Position numbers and translations under genes: made by a program
The notes under the pieces: generated by a model
The model's database searches: none
What the model was told of the DNA's origin: nothing
What the model saw: only the letters and a program-made list of their open reading frames with translations
Shown here: piece by piece, positions 28,484 through 37,891 of the stretch
Numbering within the stretch: the first letter of the stretch is position 1
Layout of the letters: the number at the start of each line of letters is the position of its first letter
Assembly: GCF_900116115.1 (NCBI RefSeq)
Contig: NZ_FOZP01000008.1
Coordinates: 69,501 to 133,500, forward strand
Direction of reading: 5' to 3'
Length of the DNA stretch: 64,000 bases
DNA from: Lutibacter maritimus
GTDB taxonomy: Bacteria > Bacteroidota > Bacteroidia > Flavobacteriales > Flavobacteriaceae

Positions 28484-29059
28484 ATGAAAAAATTAGTTAA
28501 TTATTTACTTCAAGGGTTGCTTTATATAGCTCCATTAGGAATTACTACCTATATAATTTATTCATTATTTACTTTTATGGATGGGTTATTACAAGTGCAA
28601 TTAATTAAATTTTTTGGAATTGAAATTCCAGGAATGGGTGTGTTAACATTACTTATATTTTTAATTTTTGTTGGCTATGTGGGTAGAACAATTATTGCAC
28701 AACCATTAAAATTATTATTTAATAAAGTAATAGAAAGTATTCCGTTGTTAAATTTTGTTTACTCGGCTTTTAATGATTTATTTAAAGCTTTTGTTGGAAA
28801 AGAGAAAAAGTTTAATCAACCAGTTTTAGTAAAAGTAAATTTAAATTCTGATTTAGAAAAACTAGGTTTTATAACCGAAGAAAACTTAGAATTATTAGGT
28901 GAAAAAAATAAAGTAGCTGTGTATTTTCCACATTCATATAATTTTTCTGGTGAACTTTTTATTGTGCCCAGAGAGAATATAAAACCAATTGCATTGAATT
29001 CTAGCGATGTTATGAAATTTGTAGTTTCAGCAGGATTAACTGGTTGGGAAAAAAAATAA
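28484..29059 (+). CDS. DUF502 family membrane protein
   Basis: The 191-residue product has two N-terminal membrane spans (about 9-30 and 45-70) and a soluble domain with PLLNFVYSAFNDLFKAFVGKEK and VAVYFPHSYNFSGELFIVPRE, both typical of DUF502. The function is not known for the family in bacteria; the plant relatives (COV proteins) act in endomembrane trafficking. It has its own consensus promoter and no operon partner. Confidence 0.9.
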   Translation: MKKLVNYLLQGLLYIAPLGITTYIIYSLFTFMDGLLQVQLIKFFGIEIPGMGVLTLLIFLIFVGYVGRTIIAQPLKLLFNKVIESIPLLNFVYSAFNDLFKAFVGKEKKFNQPVLVKVNLNSDLEKLGFITEENLELLGEKNKVAVYFPHSYNFSGELFIVPRENIKPIALNSSDVMKFVVSAGLTGWEKK

Positions 29060-29150
29060 TTTGTTAAAAACTTCAAAAAAACTGTACCCAATAAGTACAA
29101 TAACCTTAATTTCAAATTGTATATTTACATCTTTATAAATAAATAAACCT

Positions 29151-29969
29151 ATGGAATTAAAATTAAGTAAACCAATTGTATTTTTTGATCTAGAAACAAC
29201 AGGAATTAATATTGCAACAGATAGAATTGTAGAAATATCAATTTTAAAAATTTATCCTAACGGAACTGAAGAAAGTAAAACTTGGTTGGTAAATCCAGTA
29301 ATTGAAATTCCAAAAGAAGCATCAGATATTCATGGAATCACTAATGAAAAAGTATTAAACGAACCAACTTTTAAAGAATTAGCTCCGCAAGTGAGTATGA
29401 TGATTGAAGGATGTGATTTAGCTGGATTTAATTCTAACAGATTTGATATTCCATTATTAGCCGAAGAAATGTTACGTGCTGGTGTAAATTTTGATATGAA
29501 CGACAGAAATTCAATTGATGTACAAGTAATTTTTCATAAAAAAGAAGAAAGAACATTAAGCGCAGGTTATAAGTTTTATTGCAATCAAAATTTAGAAAAT
29601 GCCCACTCAGCAGAAGCAGATACTCGTGCAACCTATGAAATTTTAAAAGCGCAACTAGAAAAATATGATGATATTGAAAATGATGTAAAATTTTTAGATA
29701 ATTTTTCTACACATATAAAAAGAGCAGATTTTGCTGGCTTTATTTTGTTTGATGAAGAAGGTGACGAAATTTTTTCATTTGGAAAATATAAAGGTGAAAA
29801 AGCCGTTGAGGTTTTAAAGAAAGATAAAGGTTATTTTTCGTGGATTCAAAATGCAGATTTTCCATTATATACTAAAAAAGTATTAGCTGAAATTAAAGAA
29901 AGAATGCACTCAAACTCGCCTAAAAGTACCTTAGAAGATTTAAAAAATAAGTTTAATCAAAAATTATAA
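29151..29969 (+). CDS. DnaQ-like 3'-5' exonuclease
   Basis: The 272-residue product has a DEDDh exonuclease domain in residues about 8-172: VFFDLETTG (Exo I), SDIHGITNEKV and FNSNRFDIPLL (Exo II), and HSAEADTRATYEIL (Exo III with the His). The C-terminal 90 residues contain an FGKYKGEKAVEVLKKDKGYFSWI motif seen in exonuclease-associated domains. It could act in DNA repair or as an epsilon-like proofreader; no polymerase domain is present. The next gene starts 1 nt after its stop, so the two are co-transcribed. Confidence 0.92.
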   Translation: MELKLSKPIVFFDLETTGINIATDRIVEISILKIYPNGTEESKTWLVNPVIEIPKEASDIHGITNEKVLNEPTFKELAPQVSMMIEGCDLAGFNSNRFDIPLLAEEMLRAGVNFDMNDRNSIDVQVIFHKKEERTLSAGYKFYCNQNLENAHSAEADTRATYEILKAQLEKYDDIENDVKFLDNFSTHIKRADFAGFILFDEEGDEIFSFGKYKGEKAVEVLKKDKGYFSWIQNADFPLYTKKVLAEIKERMHSNSPKSTLEDLKNKFNQKL

Positions 29970-29970
29970 T

Positions 29971-30456
29971 ATGTTTGTTGATTTTGAAAGTTTAGATAAT
30001 TCTGCCAGAATTTGGGTATATCAATCCAATAGAGAATTTTCAGCGAATGAAATGGTAATAATTAAAACAAAAGTTGAAAATTTTTTACAAAATTGGGTAC
30101 GTCACGGTGACGATTTAAAAGCATCGTACACAATAGTGTACAATCAATTTATTGTGTTGGCTGTTGATGAAAACTTTAATAATGTTTCTGGTTGTTCCAT
30201 TGATGCTTCTGTAAATTTAATAAAACAATTAGAGAAAGAATTTTCTATAGATTTAACCAATAAATTAAACATTTCATTTAAAGATAATGATAATATAAAT
30301 GTAGTGACTTTAGCTGATTTTCAAAAATTCGCTAAACAAGAAAAAATTACACCAAAAACCATTGTTTTTAATAATATGGTTACTACAAAAGGCGATTTTA
30401 ATTTAAAATGGGAAGTTGAAGCTAAAGATAGTTGGCATCAACGATTTTTAGTATAA
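29971..30456 (+). CDS. Conserved hypothetical protein, often mislabelled ABC ATPase
   Basis: The 161-residue cytosolic protein begins MFVDFESLDNSARIWVYQSN and carries SGCSIDASVNLIKQLEKEF. Close relatives in Flavobacteria are, as I recall, usually named ABC transporter ATPase. No Walker A, Walker B or ABC signature is present, so that name is not supported. It has no signal peptide or membrane span. It starts 1 nt after the exonuclease stop, which suggests linked expression and perhaps a nucleic-acid role. Function unknown. Confidence 0.8.
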   Translation: MFVDFESLDNSARIWVYQSNREFSANEMVIIKTKVENFLQNWVRHGDDLKASYTIVYNQFIVLAVDENFNNVSGCSIDASVNLIKQLEKEFSIDLTNKLNISFKDNDNINVVTLADFQKFAKQEKITPKTIVFNNMVTTKGDFNLKWEVEAKDSWHQRFLV

Positions 30457-30536
30457 AAATAAGTATTATTATTAGCGTTATTTTTTATTATAACTTTTAT
30501 AAATCTATAATATAAACTCTTTCATATTTTATTTGA

Positions 30537-33452
30537 ATGTATAAAAGAATACTTTTCACTTTTTTAATATTAAGCAATTTTTTGCTGCAGGCACAAGAAC
30601 TAGATCCTTTAAAAGCAAAAGATGAATTTGCTCAAAAAAAATGGGTAGATTCTTTGTTAAACATCATGACCATTGATGACAAAATCGGCCAATTATTTAT
30701 GGTGCAAGCCTATTCAAATTCCGATGAAAAACATAGCGAAGTAATTGATAGTTTAATTGAAAAGTACAATATTGGGGGTTTAATTTTTATGCAGGGAACT
30801 CCTGAAAAACAGGCAGTTTTAACCAATAGATATCAGTTAAAATCTAAAATACCTTTATTAATTGGTTTTGATGGAGAATGGGGTTTAGATATGCGTTTAA
30901 AAAACACGTATCGCTTTCCTTGGAACATGACGTTAGGAGCCATTAGAAATAATCAATTAATTGAAGATTTTGGTGTTCAATTAGGTAAACACTGCAAACG
31001 ATTGGGTATTCATATAAATTTTGCGCCTGTAGTTGATGTAAATACAAACCCAGAAAATCCAATAATTGGCAACAGATCTTTTGGTGAAAGTAGAGAAAAT
31101 GTGACCGAAAAATCTATCGCTTTTATAAAAGGAATTCAAAGTCAACATGTGCTGTCAAGTGCTAAACACTTTCCTGGTCATGGAGACACTTCATCTGATT
31201 CGCATAAAACATTACCAGTATTAGATTTTGATTTTAATAGGTTAGATTCTATTGAAATATATCCTTATAAATCGCTTATAAATAATAACTTAACAAGTGT
31301 TATGGTAGCGCATTTAAGTGTAAGTGCATTAGAACCCAATATTCAATTACCAACGTCACTTTCTTACAATGTTATTACCAATTTATTAAAAAATAAATTA
31401 AAATTTAATGGTTTAATTTTAACCGATGCACTAAATATGAAAGGCGCATCAAATTATGCAGAACCAGGCGAAGTTGATTTAGCAGCATTTTTAGCTGGTA
31501 ATGATATATTGTTAATTCCTGAAAATGTTCCTGCTGCAGTGTTAAAAATTAAAAATGCACTTGAAAATAAAATTATAACTGAAGAACGTTTAAATTATTC
31601 TGTAAAAAAAATATTGAAAGCTAAGTTTTGGGCTGGTTTAAATACTTCAAAATTTGTTGATTTAAATAATTTACAAAACGATTTAAATTCTATAAATGAC
31701 GATTTGTTGCATAGAAAATTAGTAGAAAATTCTATTTCATTATTAAAAAATGATGGTGTTATTTTTCCTATTCAAAATTTAGATAAAAAGAACATTGCAT
31801 ATGTGAAATTTGGTGACGATGATGGAAGTGCCTTTGTAAATATGTTGAAAAATTACACAAATGTAGATGTTGTTTCTAGTGAAAATTTAGATGATTTAAT
31901 AACGCAACTTGAACCATATAATTTGGTTATAATTGGTTACCATAAATCGAATGTAAATCCTTGGAAAGGTTATAAATTTTTAAATAAAGAGTTGGTTTGG
32001 ATTGAAGAAATTGCCAGATTAAAAAAAGTAATTATTGATGTTTTTGCAAGTCCGTATAGTTTATTAGATGTTGATACTTTCGAAAATATTGAAGGCTTAT
32101 TAGTTTCCTATCAAAACAGTATTCTTTCACAAGAAATTTCAGCACAAATGATTTTTGGAGCTATTGAAACAAAAGGAAAATTACCAGTTTCTATACATAA
32201 TATTTTTTCTGAAGGTCACGGATTAATATCAACTTCATTAAAAAGATTAGCATACACAATTCCTGAAGAAGTTGGTATGAGTTCTGAAAAGCTAAAAAAA
32301 ATTGATTCTATGGCCGCTATTGTTTTAAAAGAAAAAATGGCGCCTGGAATGCAAATATTAGTAGCTAGAAGAGGAAAAGTAATTTATAATAAAAGTTTTG
32401 GAAATCAAACGGATAGTGATAGTTTAAAGGTTGAAAATAGTAATTTGTATGATGTTGCTTCTTTAACAAAAATTTTAGCATTGTTGCCATTAATAATGGA
32501 ATTAGAGGAAAAAGGAACTATTAAATTAGAAACTACATTAGGAACGTTATTGCCTAAATTAAAAAAAACCAATAAGAACAAAATAACGGTTAAAGAAGTA
32601 TTATCTCATTATGGAAGGTTGCAAGCTTGGGTTCCTTTTTACGTAAAAACATTAGATAGTACAAATCATCCCGCTACTGTATATTATAGAAAAGAGTCTT
32701 CAAAAAAATTCAACTTAAAGGTTTATGATAGTTTATATTTACGCACAGATTATAAAGATTCAATTATAGATATAATTGCGAAAACTGATTTGTTAGATAC
32801 TCCACAATATAAATACAGCGATTTATCGTATTTTTTATTTAAAGAGTATATTGAAAAGCTTTATAAAAAAAATTTAAATGAACTAACCCAAGCACATTTT
32901 TACAAAGCCTTAGGTGCAAACAGAACCACATATTTACCTATAGAAAAGTTTAATTTAAGTGAAATCGTTCCAACCGAAAAAGATGATTATTACAGATATA
33001 ATTTAATACATGGCTATGTGCACGATATGGGTGCTGCTATGCAAGGTGGAATAGGAGGTCACGCTGGTTTATTTTCTAATGCTAATGATGTAGCCAAAAT
33101 CATGCAGATGTATTTACAAAAAGGATATTATGGCGGTAAACGTTATTTTAAAACTGAAACTATAGATACGTTTAATCATAGATATTATGCGGATCAAAAA
33201 GTTAGAAAAGGTTTAGGGTTTGATAAACCACAAATTGTAGAAGCTGAAAAAGCTACTTGCGGCTGTGTTTCTGATAAAAGTTTTGGGCATAGTGGTTTTA
33301 CAGGTACCTATACTTGGGCTGATCCGGAAAGTGAAATTGTATATGTATTTTTATCTAACAGAGTGTTTCCAACAGCAGAAAATAGAGGGTTGGTTAGAGA
33401 AAATATTAGAACTATTATTCAGCAATATATACAAGACGCCATTATCTATTAA
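30537..33452 (+). CDS. NagZ-type GH3 glucosaminidase fused to beta-lactamase-fold hydrolase
   Basis: The 971-residue exported protein has a signal peptide (1-20, ending LLQAQ) and a GH3 domain (about 30-370). The NagZ-specific KHFPGHGDTSSDSH loop (from residue 210) provides the catalytic His, and ILTDALNMKG carries the nucleophile Asp297. A GH3 C-terminal-like region follows (about 390-565). Residues about 580-971 form a class C beta-lactamase/penicillin-binding fold with SxxK (Ser642-Leu-Thr-Lys645), a YSDLSY motif and GHSGFTGTY. The protein probably removes GlcNAc from muropeptides in the periplasm, with the second domain acting as a peptidase or esterase. Its 3' end overlaps the convergent acyltransferase by 11 bp. 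Confidence 0.94.
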   Translation: MYKRILFTFLILSNFLLQAQELDPLKAKDEFAQKKWVDSLLNIMTIDDKIGQLFMVQAYSNSDEKHSEVIDSLIEKYNIGGLIFMQGTPEKQAVLTNRYQLKSKIPLLIGFDGEWGLDMRLKNTYRFPWNMTLGAIRNNQLIEDFGVQLGKHCKRLGIHINFAPVVDVNTNPENPIIGNRSFGESRENVTEKSIAFIKGIQSQHVLSSAKHFPGHGDTSSDSHKTLPVLDFDFNRLDSIEIYPYKSLINNNLTSVMVAHLSVSALEPNIQLPTSLSYNVITNLLKNKLKFNGLILTDALNMKGASNYAEPGEVDLAAFLAGNDILLIPENVPAAVLKIKNALENKIITEERLNYSVKKILKAKFWAGLNTSKFVDLNNLQNDLNSINDDLLHRKLVENSISLLKNDGVIFPIQNLDKKNIAYVKFGDDDGSAFVNMLKNYTNVDVVSSENLDDLITQLEPYNLVIIGYHKSNVNPWKGYKFLNKELVWIEEIARLKKVIIDVFASPYSLLDVDTFENIEGLLVSYQNSILSQEISAQMIFGAIETKGKLPVSIHNIFSEGHGLISTSLKRLAYTIPEEVGMSSEKLKKIDSMAAIVLKEKMAPGMQILVARRGKVIYNKSFGNQTDSDSLKVENSNLYDVASLTKILALLPLIMELEEKGTIKLETTLGTLLPKLKKTNKNKITVKEVLSHYGRLQAWVPFYVKTLDSTNHPATVYYRKESSKKFNLKVYDSLYLRTDYKDSIIDIIAKTDLLDTPQYKYSDLSYFLFKEYIEKLYKKNLNELTQAHFYKALGANRTTYLPIEKFNLSEIVPTEKDDYYRYNLIHGYVHDMGAAMQGGIGGHAGLFSNANDVAKIMQMYLQKGYYGGKRYFKTETIDTFNHRYYADQKVRKGLGFDKPQIVEAEKATCGCVSDKSFGHSGFTGTYTWADPESEIVYVFLSNRVFPTAENRGLVRENIRTIIQQYIQDAIIY

Positions 33453-34488
33453 CATTCATTGTTTTGGTTGTAATAATTCCTAACAAAATACACATTAACA
33501 AATAAATTAGCGCATATTTTAGGTTGAAAATACTATAAATAACCGCTGTTTGAATTAAATAAAATAATGGAAAAACGGTTGTTATTAAAGCGAATCTAAA
33601 CGTATTTGTAAAAATAACATCTTTAATTTTAGGTTTTAAATACTTCCAAATAAGTAATGGAAAAACACTATTTATTTTTGCCAAAAAATATATTGGAGCT
33701 AACCAATTAATAGTTTTACGTGGTTTTTGTGGTGTTAATTCATCAATTTTTTTTAACAATTCATTCGCTTTAATGGGATTCAAAAAATCAACATTTGCAG
33801 CATTTAATTTAGATAAAATTTCATCGTAATTTTTAGTGTCTTCAATATGAAGTGTCAATTTTTTTAGCGCATCTCTAACTTCTTTTATAATAACTTTAAA
33901 TGTAAAATCTGGATTTTCTAAATCAAAAAACTGATTTGCATTAATAGGTTTTCCATAGTAAATAGATGTGCTACACGGGTATTTTAAATGTTGATCATAA
34001 TTAATACCAACTGGAACAATTTGAATATTTAATGTTGGGTATTTTTGCAAGGTTCCTAAAATTATACGAGCAAAGCCTTTTTTTAAATGAATAACTCTTC
34101 TTAATTGATGATGTTCTCCTTCAACAAAAATTTGTAACCCTTTTTTATTTTTTAAAAACTCAAAACATTGTTCGAAGATTGCTATATTTTTTTGAATACT
34201 ATTTTTTCCATCTCTTAATCTATAGACAGGAACCATATTTAAACTTCGTAAAACTTTATTGGCTAATTTGTTTTTAAAAGCGCTTGCTCTAGTTAAAAAA
34301 TGAATATTTCTGCTGTTTGTTGTTGGTATTAAAATAGCATCTAACAAAGCATTTTGATGATTTGCTACAAATAAAACAGCGCCTTTTTTAGGAATATTTT
34401 TTGTACCATGAACTTCAATTTTTTTTAACGTAAAAAAAAGTCCAATTTTCACATAAAACCTAACTATTTTGTACCAAATATTCTCCAA
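33442..34488 (-). CDS. Lysophospholipid acyltransferase (PlsC-like)
   Basis: The 348-residue product has the glycerophosphate acyltransferase motifs VANHQNALLDAILIP (NHx4D-type catalytic site, about residues 40-54), an FLTRASAFKN segment and IFVEGEHHQLRRVIHLKKGF (variant of the FPEG motif). Two or three C-terminal membrane spans follow (about 265-345). It probably acylates a lysophospholipid or an aminolipid in the inner membrane; the substrate is uncertain. The start is TTG, 4 nt after the upstream transporter gene, indicating an operon with it. The last 11 bp overlap the GH3 fusion on the other strand. Confidence 0.88.
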   Translation of the reverse strand: MENIWYKIVRFYVKIGLFFTLKKIEVHGTKNIPKKGAVLFVANHQNALLDAILIPTTNSRNIHFLTRASAFKNKLANKVLRSLNMVPVYRLRDGKNSIQKNIAIFEQCFEFLKNKKGLQIFVEGEHHQLRRVIHLKKGFARIILGTLQKYPTLNIQIVPVGINYDQHLKYPCSTSIYYGKPINANQFFDLENPDFTFKVIIKEVRDALKKLTLHIEDTKNYDEILSKLNAANVDFLNPIKANELLKKIDELTPQKPRKTINWLAPIYFLAKINSVFPLLIWKYLKPKIKDVIFTNTFRFALITTVFPLFYLIQTAVIYSIFNLKYALIYLLMCILLGIITTKTMNVNR

Positions 34489-34492
34489 AATA

Positions 34493-35398
34493 TTAATTTT
34501 TTGTTTTTTGTTTAGCCCAATAAGTTGCTAATGCTAAACCTGAAAAAATATCCCAAATTGCCCAAAAGGCAACTAATAAAGCCATACCGCCTAATCCGTT
34601 AAAAAAGCTAAAGATTAGAAGCAATCCTAAACCTGAGTTTTGTATACCAGTTTCAATAGATAATGTTTTTTGATCTTTGTAGGAAAGTTTCATTGCTTTG
34701 GCAAAATAAAAGCCTAATAATAACGCTAATAAATTGTGTGCTATTACTAAAATTAATACGTAGTGCACGTAATTCATAAAAATACTTAAATTATCATAAA
34801 AGGCAATTACAATAAAAAGCATAAAAATAACTAGACTTAGTGGTTTTAATACTTTTTGTAATTTATGCGCTAAAGCTTCTTTGTATTTTCTAACTAACAT
34901 GCCAATTATAAGTGGTATTCCTAAAATAAGTGTTACTAATTTCACCAATTCCAAAGGGTCTAATTCAACAGTTTGAAGAATTTCGGCTGTTGGAGCATAT
35001 AAATTCCCCCAAAAGCTTAAATTAAAAGGTGTCATAACTAAAGAAACTAAGGTGGCAAAAGCTGTTAAACTTATGGAAAGTGCGGCATTTCCTTTTGCCA
35101 TTTGCGTCATAAAATTCGAGATATTTCCACCTGGGCATGCAGCAACCATCATCATTCCTAACGCTATACTTGGCATAGGATTTACTAGTTTTATAAAAAT
35201 AAAAGTAACAAAAGGTAATAAAATAAATTGAGAGATTATTCCTGTAAAAAGAATTTTAGGATTTTTAAATAACCGTTTAAAATCTTCTATTGTTATTCCT
35301 AAAGCAACACCAAACATGATAATGGCTAAAGTAATATTCAACACCCAAAGGCCTTCTGTATCAAAATTTATTTTTAAGGAATCTAGATTTTCAATCAT
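34493..35398 (-). CDS. Bile acid:sodium symporter family protein
   Basis: The 301-residue membrane protein has nine to ten hydrophobic segments. The SBF/BASS family motifs are visible: MVAACPGGNISNFMTQMAKGNAALSIS, in which the Na+-site region lies, and IETGIQNSGLGLLLIFSFF in the second crossover. Bacterial members carry pantoate, pyruvate or other organic anions as well as bile acids, so the substrate is open. It lies 2 nt downstream of the DUF4159 gene and 4 nt upstream of the acyltransferase. Confidence 0.92.
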   Translation of the reverse strand: MIENLDSLKINFDTEGLWVLNITLAIIMFGVALGITIEDFKRLFKNPKILFTGIISQFILLPFVTFIFIKLVNPMPSIALGMMMVAACPGGNISNFMTQMAKGNAALSISLTAFATLVSLVMTPFNLSFWGNLYAPTAEILQTVELDPLELVKLVTLILGIPLIIGMLVRKYKEALAHKLQKVLKPLSLVIFMLFIVIAFYDNLSIFMNYVHYVLILVIAHNLLALLLGFYFAKAMKLSYKDQKTLSIETGIQNSGLGLLLIFSFFNGLGGMALLVAFWAIWDIFSGLALATYWAKQKTKN

Positions 35399-35400
35399 AG

Positions 35401-36051
35401 TTAATTTTTAAAAGCATATTCTATAATATTTGCTCCCATTTTTAAGGCTTTTTCACGAATTTCAAAAGGATCTTTATGAATCTCTTCATCTTCCCAGCCA
35501 TCACTTAAATCGGCTTCATAATCGTAAAAACAAACCAATCGTCCTTCATAAAATAAACCAAAACCTTGCGGAGCTTTATTATCGTGTTCATGTATTTTAG
35601 GAACACCTTTATCAAAATTAAATGTTTGATGAAAAATGGGATGATTGTATGGAATTTCCTGAAAATCTAATGTAGGAAATATTTTTCTAATTTCTTTTCT
35701 AATAAATTTATCTAAACCATAATTATCTGAAATATGTAAAAACCCTCCAGCAATAAGGTAATTTCTAAGGTTTTCAGCATCGTCTTCAGCAAAAAACACA
35801 TTGCCATGGCCTGTCATAAAAACTATTGGATAATTAAATAAGTCAATACTATTTACAGCAACTGTTTCAGGATTTTCTTTTATTGAAGTTTTTATAAAAC
35901 TATTACAAAACTTAATTAAGTTGGGTAACGCAGTTGGATTTGCATACCAATCACCACCGCCATTATATTTTAAAACAGCAATTTGTTGTGAAAAAACTGT
36001 GTTAAATGTTGCAATGCAACTTATAAAAAAAAGTATTTTTAAAGACTTCAT
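35401..36051 (-). CDS. DUF4159 domain protein, exported
   Basis: The 216-residue product has a signal peptide (1-22, ending NTVFSQ) and the DUF4159 pattern LKYNGGGDWYANPTALPNL, PIVFMTGHGNVFF and LRNYLIAGGFLHISDNYG. The fold resembles glutamine-amidotransferase-like domains, but a catalytic Cys is not apparent. It ends with FEIREKALKMGANIIEYA. In many Bacteroidetes it lies near MoxR/vWA membrane complexes; here it sits between rsmE (5 nt upstream) and an SBF transporter. Function unknown. Confidence 0.88.
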   Translation of the reverse strand: MKSLKILFFISCIATFNTVFSQQIAVLKYNGGGDWYANPTALPNLIKFCNSFIKTSIKENPETVAVNSIDLFNYPIVFMTGHGNVFFAEDDAENLRNYLIAGGFLHISDNYGLDKFIRKEIRKIFPTLDFQEIPYNHPIFHQTFNFDKGVPKIHEHDNKAPQGFGLFYEGRLVCFYDYEADLSDGWEDEEIHKDPFEIREKALKMGANIIEYAFKN

Positions 36052-36056
36052 TTAGT

Positions 36057-36764
36057 TTATTCATTTACAAAAGCTACACTATGCACGGCAACTACACCAG
36101 CTGTTTCAGTGCGCAATCGACTTTCTCCCAAAGATACAGGAATAAACGAATGTTGCAAACTTTGTTTAATTTCTTTGGTTGAAAAATCACCTTCAGGTCC
36201 AATTAAAATGGTAATTTTAGTTTGGGGTTTTAAAGTAGATTTTAAAGATTTTTTATTGGTTTCTTCGCAATGTGCAATAAATAATTGTCCTTCAAATGTT
36301 GAATTTATAAAGGCATTAAAACTAATAGGTTCGTTTAATTTTGGGTAATGAAATTTAAGTGATTGTTTAGCTGCAGATTGAATTATTTTTTCCATTCTGT
36401 CGGTTTTCAGTACTTTGCGTTCAGAGTGGTCACAAATAATTGGGGTAATTTCATCAATACCAATTTCAGTTGCTTTTTCTAAAAACCATTCAAATCTATC
36501 GTTTAGTTTTGTGGGTGCAATGGCAATGTGCAAATAATAATTCCAAGTTTTTTGTTTAGTTTCAACTGCAGTAATTTCAACCAAACATTTTTTATCATTT
36601 GCAGCAATTATTTTTGAAGTAAATAAATCTCCTAAACCGTTGGTAATAAAAATTGTATCGCCTTCATTTTTTCGAAGAACTTTCACAATATGTCTGCTTT
36701 CGGTTTTATCGAAAGTAAATTGTTTTGTGGTTATTGTTATTGCAGGATTGTAAAATAATTGCAT
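36057..36764 (-). CDS. rsmE: 16S rRNA m3U1498 methyltransferase
   Basis: RsmE methylates N3 of U1498 in 16S rRNA. The 235-residue SPOUT-family protein has an N-terminal PUA-like domain (HIVKVLRKNEGDTIFITNG). The knotted C-terminal domain contains ILIGPEGDFSTKE and SLGESRLRTETAGVVAV, the SAM-binding knot. Its ATG overlaps the TAA of the upstream acetyltransferase-like gene by one base (TAATG), so translation is likely coupled. Confidence 0.96.
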   Translation of the reverse strand: MQLFYNPAITITTKQFTFDKTESRHIVKVLRKNEGDTIFITNGLGDLFTSKIIAANDKKCLVEITAVETKQKTWNYYLHIAIAPTKLNDRFEWFLEKATEIGIDEITPIICDHSERKVLKTDRMEKIIQSAAKQSLKFHYPKLNEPISFNAFINSTFEGQLFIAHCEETNKKSLKSTLKPQTKITILIGPEGDFSTKEIKQSLQHSFIPVSLGESRLRTETAGVVAVHSVAFVNE

Positions 36765-37882
36765 TAAATATCTTTTCTAAAAGTACAACGTTTTTTATAG
36801 GTTTCAGGTGAGAAATTTTTCCAAACAGCTGCTATTGCTTTATTACTAGCCAATTCTGGTGTTCTAATACAATTTACAATACCTAGCTTTTCAAATGTTT
36901 TTTGATATTCTAAAAATATTAAGGCGTGAATTCCTTTATTTTGATAATCAGGTCGTACGCCAATTAAATAAAAAATTGCATCTTTACTTTCTCTTTTTGC
37001 TTTTAATAAATGAAATATACCAAATGGTAATAACTTGCCTTTTGCTTTTTGTAACGCTCTTGAAAAAGAAGGCATTGTAATTGCAAAAGCTATCATATCA
37101 TCATTTTTATCAACAACAAATTTTATGTAATCTGGATTTATAAATGAGATATATTTTCTTTTAAAATAATCAATTTCTATATCGGAAATTGGTACAAACG
37201 ATGGCAAAGACGCGTAACTTTTGTTAAACAAATCAAACATTTTATTTATATAAGGCATAATGTCTGTTGTTTTTGTAAAATTTAGTGAAGTAAGCTCATA
37301 ACGTTTCTTTAAAATTTCTGAAACACGTTCAATTGGTTCTTTAACTACATTTTTAAAAGGGAATTTATTTTCTAAATATTCTTTTTCAACCGTAAAACCC
37401 ATTTGTTTAAAATGATCTTGATAATATGGATAATTATACCAAGTTACCATAGTGCCAATATGATCAAATCCTGCTGTAAGCACGCCAACTTTATCTAAAT
37501 TAGAAAAACCAACAGGACCTTCCATAAACTTTAGTTGATTATGTTTTCCAATTTCTTCTACTTTTGATAAAAGTAATGATGATACCTCTATGTCATCAAT
37601 AAAATCAAACCAACCAAAACGCATTTTTTTTAGGTTTTGATTATTTATTTCTGTGAAGTTAATAATTGCAGCTATGCGTCCAACAATTTTATTGTTTTTT
37701 ATAGCTACAAAAAATCGGGCTTCTGCATGTTTAAAAACCGGATTAATATCTTTGTTGAAAGATTCTAATTCATCATTAATAATTGGTGGAACCCAATAAG
37801 GATTGTTTTTATATAATTCAAAAGGGAATTGAACAAATTGTTTTAGTTCCTTCTTTGAAATCATTTCTTTTATGGTAATCAT
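36764..37882 (-). CDS. GNAT-fold acetyltransferase-like protein
   Basis: The 372-residue cytosolic protein has an N-terminal region with FVQFPFELYKNNPYWVPPII and FFVAIKNNKIVGRIAAIIN, a GNAT-like strand pattern. A C-terminal half includes FYLIGVRPDYQNKGIHALIF, which resembles the acetyl-CoA pyrophosphate loop, so it may hold two GNAT halves. Flavobacterial relatives are sometimes called GTP cyclohydrolase, for which I see no support. Substrate unknown. It is 9 nt downstream of the outer-membrane protein gene and coupled to rsmE. Confidence 0.78.
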   Translation of the reverse strand: MITIKEMISKKELKQFVQFPFELYKNNPYWVPPIINDELESFNKDINPVFKHAEARFFVAIKNNKIVGRIAAIINFTEINNQNLKKMRFGWFDFIDDIEVSSLLLSKVEEIGKHNQLKFMEGPVGFSNLDKVGVLTAGFDHIGTMVTWYNYPYYQDHFKQMGFTVEKEYLENKFPFKNVVKEPIERVSEILKKRYELTSLNFTKTTDIMPYINKMFDLFNKSYASLPSFVPISDIEIDYFKRKYISFINPDYIKFVVDKNDDMIAFAITMPSFSRALQKAKGKLLPFGIFHLLKAKRESKDAIFYLIGVRPDYQNKGIHALIFLEYQKTFEKLGIVNCIRTPELASNKAIAAVWKNFSPETYKKRCTFRKDI

Positions 37883-37891
37883 ATAATATTT

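Noticed and set aside
29971-30456. ABC transporter ATPase annotation
   Set aside because: No Walker A, Walker B or LSGGQ signature is present in the 161 residues.
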